Position numbers and translations under genes: made by a program. Positions 1 through 11,548 of a stretch of DNA of 64,000 nucleotides are shown here, piece after piece (within the stretch, counting starts at the first letter, position 1; each line of letters begins with the position of its first letter). This DNA is from Geodermatophilus amargosae. Its GTDB lineage: Bacteria; Actinomycetota; Actinomycetes; Mycobacteriales; Geodermatophilaceae. The notes under the pieces were generated by a model. It saw only the letters and a list, made by a program, of their open reading frames with translations. It did no database searches and had not been told where the DNA came from. Where the stretch lies: the NCBI RefSeq assembly GCF_900116515.1, contig NZ_FPBA01000002.1, positions 372,001 through 436,000 on the forward strand. The letters are read 5' to 3'.

Positions 1-914
1 GTCTGCTGGAACGCCGCGACGACCTTGAGCCGCTTGAGGGCCCGCAGCTTGCGCTGGCCCTTGCCGTTGCGGATGGTGTCGCGCAGCGAGGCGGCCTCGG
101 CGTCGAGGTCGAAGTCGGCCAGCAGCTTCTGCAGGGCCGCGGCACCCATGCCACCCACGAAGAACTCACCGAAGCGGTCGCGCAGCTCGCGGTAGAGGCC
201 CTCGTCGGCGATGAGCTGCTTCACCTCGAGCTTGCGGAAGGTGTCGAGCACCTCCTCGAGGCGGTCGATCTCCCGCTGGGCGCGGTCGCGCAGCTGGCGC
301 ATCTCGCGCTCGCCGCCCTCGCGCACCTTGCGGCGGACGTCGGACTTGGCGCCCTCCGCCTCGAGCTCGGCCAGGTCGGCCTCGAGCTTCTGCTGGCGGG
401 CCTCGACGTCGGCGTCGCGCCGGCTCTCGAGGTTGTGCTTCTCCGCGCTGATCTCGGCCTCGATGGTCGGGAGGTCGCGGTGGCGCGCCTCGTCGTCGAC
501 CGAGGTGATCAGGTAGGCGGCGAAGTAGATGATCTTCTCGAGGTCCTTGGGCGCCAGGTCGAGCAGGTAGCCCAGGCGCGAGGGCACGCCCTTGAAGAAC
601 CAGATGTGGGTGACCGGCGCGGCCAGCTCGATGTGGCCCATCCGCTCGCGGCGGACCTTGGCCCGGGTCACCTCGACGCCGCAGCGCTCACAGATGATGC
701 CCTTGAAGCGGACGCGCTTGTACTTGCCGCAGTAGCACTCCCAGTCCCGGGTGGGACCGAAGATCTTCTCGCAGAAGAGACCGTCCTTCTCCGGACGCAG
801 CGTGCGGTAGTTGATGGTCTCGGGCTTCTTCACCTCACCGTGCGACCACTGACGGATGTCGTCGCCGGTGGCCAGACCGATGCGGAGCTCGTCGAAGAAG
901 TTGACGTCGAGCAC
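1..914 (-). CDS. rpoC: RNA polymerase beta' subunit, partial (N-terminal part)
   Basis: Beta' subunit of RNA polymerase. Only the first ~304 residues are present; the gene runs off the left edge of the window. The N-terminus reads [13 protein letters not shown], and the zinc-binding cysteines lie at residues 60, 62, 75 and 78 (CYCGK...ICERC), as expected for the beta' zinc ribbon. A long charged stretch (about 155-245), rich in Glu, Arg and Lys, looks like the coiled-coil insertion typical of actinobacterial beta'. The start is GTG, chosen because GGAAAGGGG lies just upstream and the product begins exactly as in the family. It follows rpoB by about 96 bases that contain a perfect palindrome, and is almost certainly cotranscribed with it. 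Confidence 0.98.
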   Translation of the reverse strand, partial: MLDVNFFDELRIGLATGDDIRQWSHGEVKKPETINYRTLRPEKDGLFCEKIFGPTRDWECYCGKYKRVRFKGIICERCGVEVTRAKVRRERMGHIELAAPVTHIWFFKGVPSRLGYLLDLAPKDLEKIIYFAAYLITSVDDEARHRDLPTIEAEISAEKHNLESRRDADVEARQQKLEADLAELEAEGAKSDVRRKVREGGEREMRQLRDRAQREIDRLEEVLDTFRKLEVKQLIADEGLYRELRDRFGEFFVGGMGAAALQKLLADFDLDAEAASLRDTIRNGKGQRKLRALKRLKVVAAFQQ

Positions 915-971
915 TGAGTGGACCCCTTTCCCGGGGCTCGGTTACTGCTTTTTCGATCGGAAGGTCGGGGG

Positions 972-1005
972 CGCCGGCCGGCCCACCGCGGTGGGCCGGC
1001 CGGCG
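972..1005. repeat. Perfect 34-bp palindrome between rpoB and rpoC
   Basis: The 96-bp rpoB-rpoC spacer contains an uninterrupted self-complementary sequence with its centre between 988 and 989 (CCGCGG core). In RNA it would form a very G+C-rich hairpin with almost no loop. No T-run follows on the minus strand, so it is not a classical intrinsic terminator. It could be an RNA processing or stability element, or a partial attenuator that sets the rpoB:rpoC ratio; this is inference. Confidence 0.85.
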
Positions 1006-1010
1006 GCCGA

Positions 1011-4520
<3,510 letters not shown>

Positions 4521-4642
4521 GATGCGTCCTTCCAAGGACCTCACGACGTGCGGGCGGTGGGTGCTGGTTCGTCCTGGGTCGTCGTCGGTTTCGGCGGGGC
4601 TGTCCACGGCGTCCGGCCCGCTGGGTCGACGGGGTCGTCGCC

Positions 4643-4669
4643 GGGGTGCCGGGTGATCCCGGGCACCCC
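4643..4669 (-). other. Hairpin in the rpoB leader
   Basis: An inverted repeat in the leader RNA: arms of GGGGTGCC/GGCACCCC with an inner GGG/CCC and one unpaired G, around a TGAT loop. It lies between the proposed rpoB start of transcription and the TTG start codon. Its role is unknown; leader hairpins here could influence rpoB translation or processing. Confidence 0.4.
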
Positions 4670-4718
4670 AGGTGACCCGTCTCGGCGGGCAGGCAGTCAG
4701 GGGGCAGCGCAACAGAGA

Positions 4719-4747
4719 ACCCTACCCCTGCTCGCGAACGCTGTCCA
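4719..4747 (-). promoter_or_regulatory. Candidate rpoB promoter
   Basis: Reading the minus strand, TGGACA (4742-4747) is followed after exactly 17 bases by TAGGGT (4719-4724). The first differs by one base from the -35 consensus TTGACA, the second fits the actinobacterial -10 pattern TANNNT. Transcription would start near 4712 and give a leader of about 190 bases before the rpoB TTG codon. Confidence 0.6.
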
Positions 4748-5178
4748 CGTCGGGGGGAGTGGCGACCCACACCACGTCCCCGGTAAGGACGGCGCCGACA
4801 CGACGGGCGGCATTCCGCGCGCCGATGATGCCAGTCCGGGTGCCCCGTTGTCGCCGCCACGCCGGAAGAGGACCGCGGGGCGGGACCGCCGGAGGTCGTG
4901 AGCAGCGTCAGGTCGCTGGTCCCCCACTCGCCGTCGACGCGGGTCGGCGGCAGGGTCGGCGGGACGTCGCTCCAGGTGTCCTGGCTGCCGGACGACCTGG
5001 TCAACCCCCGGAACCGGACCGCAACGCCCGCTGTCGACATCCTCGTCCCCCGGCTCCGTCGCCGGCCGGACCAGCGCGTCCGGCTCCGACCACTCAGGGG
5101 TGACGAGGACGGCCGGGGGCGGTCGCATGCCTCACCCCCTCCACCTGACACGGGTCGCTGTCACGTCACCCGCATGCG
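4748..5178. other. Gene-free stretch between rplL and rpoB
   Basis: About 430 bases between the rpoB promoter and the hairpins behind rplL. Open frames cross it on both strands, but they lack ribosome binding sites and recognisable products and run into rpoB shadows. I see no gene here. It belongs to the long spacer that commonly separates rplL from rpoB. Confidence 0.6.
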
Positions 5179-5214
5179 ACAGGGGCCGCTCCCCCGGAGG
5201 AGAACGGCCCCTGT
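5179..5214 (-). terminator. Hairpin downstream of rplL (distal)
   Basis: Perfect 10-bp stem, 5179-5188 with 5205-5214, around a 16-nt loop. It is the third of three hairpins behind rplL. There is no T-run, as is usual for high-G+C actinobacterial terminators. Probably partial, since rpoBC is often partly read through from rplJL. Confidence 0.55.
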
Positions 5215-5233
5215 GGCGTTCTGGGTTGTGCAG

Positions 5234-5255
5234 GTCCCCGGCTCGGGCCGGGGAC
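5234..5255 (-). terminator. Hairpin downstream of rplL (middle)
   Basis: Perfect 8-bp stem GTCCCCGG/CCGGGGAC with a 6-nt loop, between two other hairpins behind rplL. Likely part of a composite attenuator or processing region. Confidence 0.5.
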
Positions 5256-5277
5256 GGTGTCACGCGACGGTGACGTA

Positions 5278-5299
5278 CCCGGCCATCGGAACGGCCGGG
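5278..5299 (-). terminator. Hairpin directly after rplL
   Basis: A 7-bp stem (CCCGGCC/GGCCGGG) with an 8-nt loop, a few bases beyond the rplL stop codon. First of three consecutive hairpins; probably the end, or an attenuation point, of the rplJL transcript. Confidence 0.5.
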
Positions 5300-5306
5300 C
5301 AAGGGG

Positions 5307-5699
5307 TCACTTGACGGTGACGGTGGCGCCGGCGCCCTCGAGAGCGGCCTTCGCCTTCTCGGCGGCGTCCTTGGCGACCTTCTCCAGGACCGGCTTCGGC
5401 GCGCCGTCGACCAGGTCCTTGGCCTCCTTGAGGCCGAGCGAGGTCAGGCCGCGCACCTCCTTGATGACCTGGATCTTCTTGTCACCGGCAGCCTCGAGGA
5501 TGACGTCGAACTCGTCCTGCTCCTCGGCGGCGGGGGCACCGCCGTCGCCACCACCGGCGGGCGCAGCGGCCGCGACGGCGACGGGGGCAGCCGCGGTGAC
5601 CTCGAAGGTCTCCTCGAACTGCTTCACGAAGTCGGACAGCTCGAGCAGCGTCATCTCCTTGAACGCGTCGAGCAGCTCCGTGGTGGACAGCTTGGCCAT
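5307..5699 (-). CDS. rplL: 50S ribosomal protein L7/L12
   Basis: Stalk protein of the large ribosomal subunit, 130 residues, which recruits translation GTPases. The N-terminal dimerisation segment ([13 protein letters not shown]...) is followed by an Ala/Gly-rich hinge (about 37-58) and the compact C-terminal domain with the conserved [17 protein letters not shown] stretch (about 79-95). The start is fixed by AAGGAGA just upstream. It lies 17 bases after rplJ, the usual L10-L12 pair, so four or more copies per ribosome are made from one mRNA. It is followed by three hairpins. Confidence 0.99.
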   Translation of the reverse strand: MAKLSTTELLDAFKEMTLLELSDFVKQFEETFEVTAAAPVAVAAAAPAGGGDGGAPAAEEQDEFDVILEAAGDKKIQVIKEVRGLTSLGLKEAKDLVDGAPKPVLEKVAKDAAEKAKAALEGAGATVTVK

Positions 5700-5716
5700 G
5701 ATCTCTCCTTCTGGGG

Positions 5717-6349
5717 TCAGTCGGTGCTGGCCGCGGCGTCCGCGGCGTCAGCGGTGTCGGTGGGGGTGTCGGCAGCAGTGCCATCGGTGGCCGGGGCGTC
5801 CGCGGCAGCGGTGTCGGCGGCCGGAGCGTCGCCCTCGGCGGGCTTCTTCTCCTGCAGCGCGGCGGCCAGACGGGCGACCTGCGACAGCGGGGCCTGGAAC
5901 AGCCCGGCGGCCTTGGTGAGGTTGCCCTTCATCGCGCCGGCCAGCTTGGCCAGCAGCACCTCGCGCGGCTCGACGTCGGCGAGGGCGGTGACCTCGGCGG
6001 GGCTGACGGTGCGGCCCTCGACGACGCCGCCCTTGACGACGAGCAGCGGGTTGGCACGCGCGAAGTCACGGATGGCCTTGGCGGCCTCGACGACGTCGCC
6101 CTCGATGAAGGCGATCGCGGTCGGGCCGTTGAGCAGCGGGGCCAGGTCGGTGTGCCCGACCGAGTCCGCCGCCCGCTTCGTCAGGGTGTTCTTGACGACG
6201 GCGTAGCTGCTGCCCGCACCGAGGGAACGACGCAGCTGGGTCAGCTGCGTCACGGTCAGCCCGCGGTACTCGGTGAGCACGGCCGCGCTGGACTTCTGGA
6301 ACCGCTCGGTGATCTCGTCGATCACCGCGGCCTTCGCCTGCGTGGGCAT
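5717..6349 (-). CDS. rplJ: 50S ribosomal protein L10
   Basis: Stalk base protein (210 residues) that binds 23S rRNA and L7/L12. The start ATG ([17 protein letters not shown]) follows GAGGAGG. The N-terminal RNA-binding domain ([16 protein letters not shown], about 29-44) is normal. After the helix that binds L12 ([12 protein letters not shown]-like, about 155-166) there is an extra tail of about 40 residues made almost only of Ala, Asp, Thr and Pro, an actinobacterial-style disordered tail. L10 normally represses its own operon by binding the leader RNA; the 330-base gap upstream is long enough to hold such a leader. Confidence 0.98.
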   Translation of the reverse strand: MPTQAKAAVIDEITERFQKSSAAVLTEYRGLTVTQLTQLRRSLGAGSSYAVVKNTLTKRAADSVGHTDLAPLLNGPTAIAFIEGDVVEAAKAIRDFARANPLLVVKGGVVEGRTVSPAEVTALADVEPREVLLAKLAGAMKGNLTKAAGLFQAPLSQVARLAAALQEKKPAEGDAPAADTAAADAPATDGTAADTPTDTADAADAAASTD

Positions 6350-6625
6350 GGGCCTCCTCTCGTCTGACGGGCGACCACTCGTGCGCCGTACGAGAGCGGG
6401 CGATCGGGGCCCGGAGACGACGAACGCCCCGGCGCAGGCGCACGGGGCGAGGGACGGCGGGCACGGGGCGCCGCGTCGATCGATCCGTCCTCCTGCGCGG
6501 GCCGCCCGGTGGATCCGGGACCTTCGATCGCACGCGGACGTGCGACGACCAGCGGTCGTGGGGGGAACGTCGATGAGCATACGCGACCGCGCGGCGGGGG
6601 CGGCGGCCGGTGCCCGGGAACGGCA
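6350..6625 (-). promoter_or_regulatory. rplJ leader, probable L10 autoregulatory region
   Basis: Untranslated region in front of rplJ. It holds a candidate -10 box TATGCT on the minus strand at about 6576-6581 (inside GCGTATGCTCATC), a perfect 7-bp hairpin TCGCACG/CGTGCGA at 6528-6545, and more G+C-rich stems nearer the gene. In many bacteria L10 or the L10-L12 complex binds such a leader to repress rplJL. The position fits, but I cannot confirm the conserved L10-leader kink-turn by eye. Confidence 0.4.
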
Positions 6626-6661
6626 GAGGCCCCGCCGCGCGCTCGCGCGCGGCGGGGCCTC
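6626..6661 (-). terminator. Strong hairpin between rplA and rplJ
   Basis: Perfect 16-bp stem (6626-6641 with 6646-6661) closed by the tetraloop CTCG. It begins 18 bases after the rplA stop codon. It most likely terminates or attenuates the rplKA transcript, making rplJL a separately started unit. Confidence 0.8.
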
Positions 6662-6679
6662 CGGGGACCGCAGGGGTCC

Positions 6680-7399
6680 TCACGCGGTGGGCTCGTCCAC
6701 CGTCAGGTTGCGGGTGCGGTTGGGGTCGACCGGGATGCCCGGGCCCATGGTCGTGGAGATGGTGACCTTCCGGAGGTACCGCCCCTTGGCGGCGGCCGGC
6801 TTGGCGCGCAGCACCTCGTCGAGGGCGGCGGCGTAGTTCTCCACGAGACGGGTCTCGTCGAAGGAGGTCTTGCCGATCACCAGGTGCAGGTTGGCCTGCT
6901 TGTCGGTGCGGAAGTTGACCTTGCCGCCCTTGATGTCGTTGACGGCCTTGGTGACGTCGGGGGTCACGGTGCCGGTCTTCGGGTTCGGCATCAGGCCGCG
7001 GGGCCCGAGGATGCGGGCGACGCGACCGACCTTGGCCATCTGGTCCGGGGTGGCGACCGCGGCGTCGAAGTCCAGGAAGCCGCCCTGGATGCGCTCGATC
7101 AGGTCGTCCGAGCCGACGACGTCGGCGCCGGCGGCCTCGGCCTCGGCGGCCCTGTCTCCGGTCGCGAAGACGATGACGCGGGCGGTCTTGCCGGTGCCGT
7201 GGGGCAGGTTGACCGTGCCGCGGACCATCTGGTCGGCCTTGCGCGGGTCGACGCCCAGCCGGATCGCCACCTCGACGGTCGCGTCGTAGGTGGTCGGCGA
7301 GGTCTCCTTCGCCAGCCCCGCCGCCTGCAGCGGGCTGTAGAGGCTCTCGCGGTCGACCTTGGCTGCCGCCTCGCGGTACTTCTTTCCGTGCTTCGCCAT
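6680..7399 (-). CDS. rplA: 50S ribosomal protein L1
   Basis: Large-subunit protein of the L1 stalk (239 residues), which contacts 23S rRNA and the E-site tRNA, and in many bacteria represses its own rplKA mRNA. Family signature residues are visible in the stretch [17 protein letters not shown] (about 66-82) and in [14 protein letters not shown] (about 142-155). The start is supported by GGAGAGGA. It follows rplK by about 130 bases and is followed by a strong hairpin. Confidence 0.99.
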   Translation of the reverse strand: MAKHGKKYREAAAKVDRESLYSPLQAAGLAKETSPTTYDATVEVAIRLGVDPRKADQMVRGTVNLPHGTGKTARVIVFATGDRAAEAEAAGADVVGSDDLIERIQGGFLDFDAAVATPDQMAKVGRVARILGPRGLMPNPKTGTVTPDVTKAVNDIKGGKVNFRTDKQANLHLVIGKTSFDETRLVENYAAALDEVLRAKPAAAKGRYLRKVTISTTMGPGIPVDPNRTRNLTVDEPTA

Positions 7400-7506
7400 G
7401 GTGGTGTCCTCTCCCCCGGGCGCGTGGCCCGGGGATCTCGTGGTGTGCGGGCCTGGCGCGGCCCTCCCACAACTGCTCGGGCTCGGACGAGCCCGGATGG
7501 TGCAAT

Positions 7507-7525
7507 GCCGCCGGTGACCGGCGGC
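7507..7525 (-). other. Short palindrome between rplK and rplA
   Basis: Nearly perfect palindrome, nine complementary bases on each side of one central base (GCCGCCGGT/ACCGGCGGC), directly behind the rplK stop codon. Possibly a weak attenuator or an L1-binding structure in the rplKA mRNA; function not shown. Confidence 0.4.
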
Positions 7526-7530
7526 TTCCG

Positions 7531-7962
7531 TCAGCCCTGGACGGTGATGCCCATCGAGCGGGCGGTGCCGGCGATGATGCGCTCGGCCTCGTCCAGCGAG
7601 TTGGCGTTGAGGTCGGGCATCTTGGTCTGCGCGATCTCGCGGACCTGGTCGCGGGTGACGGTGGCGACCTTGGTCTTGTGCGGCTCGCCGGAGCCCTTCT
7701 CGACACCGGCGGCCTTGAGCAGCATGCGCGCGGCCGGCGGGGTCTTGGTGACGAAGGTGAACGAGCGGTCCTCGAACACCGAGATCTCGACGGGCACGAC
7801 GTCACCGCGCTGCGACTCGGTCGCCGCGTTGTACGCCTTGCAGAACTCCATGATGTTGACGCCGTGCTGGCCGAGCGCCGGACCGACGGGCGGCGCGGGG
7901 GTGGCCGCACCGGCCTTGATCTGGAGCTTGATGACCGCGGTCAACCGCTTCCTGGGGGGCAT
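7531..7962 (-). CDS. rplK: 50S ribosomal protein L11
   Basis: Large-subunit protein of the GTPase-associated centre (143 residues). The N-terminus is typical ([18 protein letters not shown]) and the flexible Pro-rich hinge region [21 protein letters not shown] is intact; that region is where thiopeptide antibiotics bind together with 23S rRNA. The start is preceded by AAGGAAG. A TACCCT box on the minus strand at 8016-8021 may be an internal promoter for rplKA. Confidence 0.99.
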   Translation of the reverse strand: MPPRKRLTAVIKLQIKAGAATPAPPVGPALGQHGVNIMEFCKAYNAATESQRGDVVPVEISVFEDRSFTFVTKTPPAARMLLKAAGVEKGSGEPHKTKVATVTRDQVREIAQTKMPDLNANSLDEAERIIAGTARSMGITVQG

Positions 7963-8015
7963 GACTTCCTTCTTCGTGACGGGATGGAACGGCCGCGTCG
8001 TCGGGTCCCGCCGCG

Positions 8016-8021
8016 AGGGTA
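8016..8021 (-). promoter_or_regulatory. Candidate -10 box for rplK
   Basis: TACCCT on the minus strand, matching TANNNT, about 55 bases before the rplK start. No convincing -35 is visible at the proper distance, so this is only a candidate. Confidence 0.35.
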
Positions 8022-8050
8022 GGAGCGGCGGGGGGCGACGCGGTCCTTGC

Positions 8051-8956
8051 TCAGATCTTGGCGACCTGCGTGAACGAGAGCTCGACCGGCGTCTCCCGGC
8101 CGAAGATCGAGACCAGCACCTGCAGCTTCTGCTGCTCCGCGTTGATCTCGTTGATGGTCGCCGGGAGGGTGGCGAAGGGGCCGTCCATCACGGTGACCGA
8201 CTCGCCGACCTCGAAGTCGACCAGCGTCGTCGGCGCTGCTGCCGCAGCCGGCGAGGCGGCCTCGGCCGCCTTGGCCGCCTGGGGCGGGGCGTCCGGGACC
8301 AGCAGGTTCACGACCTCGTCGATCGACAGCGGCGAGGGCCGGGAGGTGGCACCGACGAAGCCGGTGACGCCGGGGGTGTTGCGGACCGCGCCCCAGGACT
8401 CGTCGTTGAGGTCCATGCGGACGAGCAGGTAGCCGGGCAGCTTCTTCCGGTTGACCTGCGTGCGCTTGCCGTTCTTGATCTCGGTGACCTCCTCGGTGGG
8501 CACCTCGATCTGGAAGATGTAGTCCTCCATGTCCAGCGACTGGATGCGGGACTCGAGGTTGGTCTTCACCTTGTTCTCGTAGCCCGCGTAGGAGTGGATG
8601 ACGTACCAGTCGCCGAACTGGGTGCGCAGCGTGCGCTTGAGGGTCTCCCGGGGGTCCTCGTCCTCCGCCTCGGCCTCGGCCAGCGCCTCGGTCACGATCG
8701 GGTCGTGGTCGGAGGCGGGCGCGGCCAGCGGATCGCCGACCAGGCTGTCGCGGCCACCGTTCTCCACCGCCGGGGTCACGTCGGCCACGCCGGTGGCGGT
8801 GTCCTGGTCGGTGGTGTCGATCGAGCCCTCGGCCGAGCCGGGCTCACCGGCACCGGTCTCGAGGTCCACGCTGCCGCGGACGTCCATGCGCGCGTCGTCG
8901 AGGTCGATGGCCTCGACGTCGCTGTCGGTGTCGAAGGGCTCGCGGGGGTCGGTCAC
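8051..8956 (-). CDS. nusG: Transcription termination/antitermination factor NusG
   Basis: NusG (301 residues) binds RNA polymerase through its NGN domain and links it to Rho or the ribosome through its KOW domain. The NGN domain begins near residue 115 ([19 protein letters not shown]), and the KOW domain is at the C-terminus ([19 protein letters not shown]). The first ~110 residues are an acidic, low-complexity extension of the kind seen in high-G+C actinobacteria, where NusG is often near 300 residues. The start is GTG with AAGGAAGAG upstream. It lies 42 bases after secE in the classic secE-nusG operon. Confidence 0.97.
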   Translation of the reverse strand: MTDPREPFDTDSDVEAIDLDDARMDVRGSVDLETGAGEPGSAEGSIDTTDQDTATGVADVTPAVENGGRDSLVGDPLAAPASDHDPIVTEALAEAEAEDEDPRETLKRTLRTQFGDWYVIHSYAGYENKVKTNLESRIQSLDMEDYIFQIEVPTEEVTEIKNGKRTQVNRKKLPGYLLVRMDLNDESWGAVRNTPGVTGFVGATSRPSPLSIDEVVNLLVPDAPPQAAKAAEAASPAAAAAPTTLVDFEVGESVTVMDGPFATLPATINEINAEQQKLQVLVSIFGRETPVELSFTQVAKI

Positions 8957-8998
8957 GGGGATCTCTTCCTTGTCGGGGTGCGTGCAGGCGCGGGGCGG

Positions 8999-9559
8999 TC
9001 AGCCGAAGACGGCGAGCACGCCCTGCGCGAAGAGGACGTCGAGGCCCGCGACGAGCGCCACCATGAACGCCACGAAGATGATGACCACGGTGGTGTAGGT
9101 GATCAGCTCTCGGCGGCCCGGCCAGATGACCTTGCGCAGCTCGGCCACGACCTCGCGGAGGAAGCGGCGCAGGCTCCGCCGGCGGCGCACCTCGTCGGAC
9201 CGGGCGCGCTGCGCGGCGGACCGCGACCGGGTGCCGGCACCCTCGGCCGCGCGGCCGGAGGCGCTGCTGCCGGACGCGCTGCTGCCGCCGGTGCGCTCGC
9301 GGGCGGCACGGCGGGTGCGCGGGGCGACCGTCTCGTCGTCCTCGTCGTCGCCGGCGGTGATCCGGCCGCCCCGGCGGCGGGCCGGGGTGTTGACGACCTT
9401 GTCCTCGCCGGCCTCGGCCTCGGCGGCGACCTCGTCCTCGGCGGCCTCCAGCTCGGCGGCGTCCTCGACGCCCGGCGCCTCGCGGTCGAGCTGCTCGTCG
9501 GTCAGCTCGGCGTCCGAGGCGGAGCGGGGGTCCTCCCCCGGGTCCGGCTTCTCGCTCAC
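8999..9559 (-). CDS. secE: Preprotein translocase subunit SecE
   Basis: Membrane subunit of the SecYEG protein channel. Of 186 residues only the last ~55 are the conserved SecE domain: an amphipathic helix with ELRKVIWPGRRELITYTTVV, then one membrane-spanning helix. The preceding ~125 residues are a charged, Ser/Gly/Glu-rich disordered extension, long even for actinobacteria. I chose the GTG start (MSEKPDPGED...) because the frame further upstream is Arg-rich and approaches tRNA-Trp. The site in front is weak (GAGG), so the start is less certain than the gene. Confidence 0.93.
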   Translation of the reverse strand: MSEKPDPGEDPRSASDAELTDEQLDREAPGVEDAAELEAAEDEVAAEAEAGEDKVVNTPARRRGGRITAGDDEDDETVAPRTRRAARERTGGSSASGSSASGRAAEGAGTRSRSAAQRARSDEVRRRRSLRRFLREVVAELRKVIWPGRRELITYTTVVIIFVAFMVALVAGLDVLFAQGVLAVFG

Positions 9560-9701
9560 TGCGCCTCGCTCGCGTCGTGGTGGTGGCCGCTGCTGTCGGG
9601 CCGTCTGGTGTCGTGCTCGCCGGTCGGCGACCGTGTCCGGGGTGCCGGGGCACGGTCGGTGCCGGGTCGTGCTGCGCGCCGGCACGGGCCGGCGGCACGG
9701 G

Positions 9702-9774
9702 CAGGGGTGACAGGACTTGAACCTGCAGCCTGCGGTTTTGGAGACCGCTGCTCTGCCAGTTGAGCTACACCCCT
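9702..9774 (-). tRNA. tRNA-Trp (CCA)
   Basis: Full cloverleaf on the minus strand: acceptor arms AGGGGTG and CACCCCT with discriminator G, a D-arm GCTCAACTGGCAGAGC, anticodon loop TCTCCAAAA giving anticodon CCA, and T-loop GGTTCAAGTCC. No CCA end is encoded. It sits upstream of secE-nusG on the same strand, the usual actinobacterial order. A TACACT box on the minus strand at 9906-9911 is a candidate promoter about 125 bases upstream. Confidence 0.98.
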
Positions 9775-9905
9775 AGTGCCCGGGACCGGTGCCACGTGTG
9801 CGGTGGTCCTGAGCGCCCCGGGACGGCCGGACCCGCCGGTCCGACGCGGTTCCCGGGAGGTTCCGGGGCACGCCGGTGGCGGGGGTCGATCGCCCCAGGG
9901 ATGCC

Positions 9906-9911
9906 AGTGTA
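9906..9911 (-). promoter_or_regulatory. Candidate -10 box for tRNA-Trp/secE
   Basis: TACACT on the minus strand fits TANNNT and is the best such box between tRNA-Trp and the plus-strand genes. A clear -35 is not visible. Confidence 0.4.
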
Positions 9912-10034
9912 CGGGACCGCCGGACCCGTCCGTGACCACGCTCCGGACGGCGTCTCCCGCTCTCCTCCCCGGCGGGCGACGAGTCCGGCACGCAGCCGCG
10001 GTCCGACCGGTGACGACGACCCCGAGGAGGACCC

Positions 10035-10298
10035 GTGACCACGCCGGCCGTGCACGCCCCGTGCGTCTCGCTCGACGGCTCCGCCGCCGGTGCGGGCCGG
10101 GACGCCGAGAACCCGCTGGGGATCGGCGGCGAGCGCCTGCACGGGTGGATCGTCGCCGAGGGCCCCGAGGCCGCGCCCGAGCGGGCGGTGGCCGCGGCGG
10201 GCGGCGCCGGTCACGCACGTGGTGCCGCGCCGGCGCGGGGATGCCGTCCGGAACTGACGGGCCCGTCCGGCGCGTCCTCCGGCAGGATGGGCACATGA
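10035..10298 (+). pseudogene. Truncated dihydrofolate-reductase-like (RibD C-terminal family) remnant
   Basis: An 87-codon frame with a strong ribosome binding site (GAGGAGG, then GTG). The first ~40 residues ([19 protein letters not shown]..., then [14 protein letters not shown]) read like the N-terminus of the DHFR/RibD_C family, where an SLDG motif is followed by PLGxGGExLHxW. After that the similarity stops and the rest is Ala/Gly/Arg-rich. Family members are about 180-200 residues and carry the NADPH-binding part later, so this is probably a decayed or deleted gene. Its TGA overlaps the ATG of the next gene (ATGA), so the leftover translation start may still couple to the aminotransferase. 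Confidence 0.55.
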
Positions 10299-11539
10299 CC
10301 GCCGTCTCCCCGTCGGAGCCCGCTGCCCCCTCCCCCGCCCAGCGCCGCGTCTCGCAGCGCATCGGGTCGATCGCCGAGTCCGCGACGCTCGCGGTCGACG
10401 CGAAGGCCAAGGCGCTCAAGGCGGCGGGCAAGCCGGTCATCGGCTTCGGCGCGGGCGAGCCGGACTTCCCGACGCCGGACTACGTCGTCGAGGCGGCCAT
10501 CGCGGCCTGCAGCCGGCCCGCGATGCACCGCTACACGCCGGCCGGCGGGCTGCCCGTGCTCAAGGAGGCGATCGTCGCCAAGACCGCCCGCGACTCGGGC
10601 CTGACGGTCACCCCGGCACAGGTCCTGGTCACCAACGGCGGCAAGCAGGCCGTCTACGAGGCCTTCGCCACCATGCTCGACCCGGGCGACGAGGTCCTGG
10701 TGCCCGCTCCCTACTGGACCACCTACCCCGAGGCGATCCGGCTGGCCGGCGGCGTGCCGGTGCCCGTCGTCGCCGACGAGGACAGCGACTACCTGGTCAC
10801 GGTCGAGCAGCTCGAGGCGGCCCGCACCGAGCGGACCAAGGTGCTGCTGTTCGTCTCGCCGTCGAACCCGACCGGCGCGGTGTACCCGCCCGAGCAGGTC
10901 GAGGCCATCGGCCGGTGGGCGCTGGAGGCCGGCCTGTGGGTGCTCACCGACGAGATCTACGAGCACCTGACCTACGGCGGGGCCACCGCGCCGTCGATGC
11001 CGGTGGTGGTGCCCGAGCTCGTCGACCGCTGCGTCGTCGTCAACGGGGTGGCCAAGACCTACGCGATGACCGGCTGGCGGGTCGGGTGGGTCATCGGGCC
11101 GACCGACGTCGTCAAGGCCGCGACCAACCTGCAGTCGCACGCCACCTCGAACGTCGCCAACGTCTCCCAGGCCGCCGCGGTGGCCGCGCTGACCGGCGAC
11201 CTGTCGGCGGTCGACGAGATGCGCACCGCCTTCGACCGGCGCCGGAAGACGATCGTGTCGATGCTGCGCGAGATCCCCGGAGTCGCCTGCCCGGAGCCGC
11301 AGGGCGCGTTCTACGTCTACCCGTCGGTCAAGGGTCTGCTCGGTCGCCCGATCAACGGCCGGACCGCGTCCACCAGCGCCGAGCTCGCGGAGCTGCTGCT
11401 GGAGCAGGCCGAGGTCGCCGTCGTCCCCGGTGAGGCGTTCGGGACGCCGGGCTACGTGCGGATGTCCTACGCCCTCGGCGACGACGACCTGGTGGAGGGC
11501 GTCGGCCGGCTGCAGCGCCTGCTCGGCTCCGCGGGCTGA
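10295..11539 (+). CDS. PLP-dependent aminotransferase, aspartate aminotransferase type
   Basis: Class I/II aminotransferase (414 residues) that transfers amino groups between an amino acid (likely aspartate) and 2-oxoglutarate in the cytoplasm. Visible family features: [10 protein letters not shown] near residue 52, [10 protein letters not shown] (about 189-198), DEIYEHL (219-225), the PLP-binding lysine in [15 protein letters not shown] (Lys254), and the substrate carboxylate arginine in VRMSYAL near the end. The ATG overlaps the stop of the preceding remnant. A CAGGAT just 6 bases before the ATG resembles a -10 box of a leaderless gene. Its position next to tRNA-Trp/secE is usual in actinobacteria. 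Exact substrate not certain. Confidence 0.93.
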   Translation: MTAVSPSEPAAPSPAQRRVSQRIGSIAESATLAVDAKAKALKAAGKPVIGFGAGEPDFPTPDYVVEAAIAACSRPAMHRYTPAGGLPVLKEAIVAKTARDSGLTVTPAQVLVTNGGKQAVYEAFATMLDPGDEVLVPAPYWTTYPEAIRLAGGVPVPVVADEDSDYLVTVEQLEAARTERTKVLLFVSPSNPTGAVYPPEQVEAIGRWALEAGLWVLTDEIYEHLTYGGATAPSMPVVVPELVDRCVVVNGVAKTYAMTGWRVGWVIGPTDVVKAATNLQSHATSNVANVSQAAAVAALTGDLSAVDEMRTAFDRRRKTIVSMLREIPGVACPEPQGAFYVYPSVKGLLGRPINGRTASTSAELAELLLEQAEVAVVPGEAFGTPGYVRMSYALGDDDLVEGVGRLQRLLGSAG

Positions 11540-11548
11540 GGCCGCGGC

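Noticed and set aside
4521-4712. N-terminal extension of RpoB by about 64 residues
   Set aside because: Pro/Arg-rich, no ribosome binding site at its start, overlaps the proposed promoter start; the TTG start has GGAAGGA and the family N-terminus.
6509-9763. A 1084-codon plus-strand frame across rplA, rplK, nusG and secE
   Set aside because: It crosses four certain genes and tRNA-Trp on the other strand; no ribosome binding site or domain.
10211-11140. A 309-codon minus-strand frame opposite the aminotransferase
   Set aside because: Antisense shadow with Arg/Gly/Asp low complexity; the aminotransferase is well supported.
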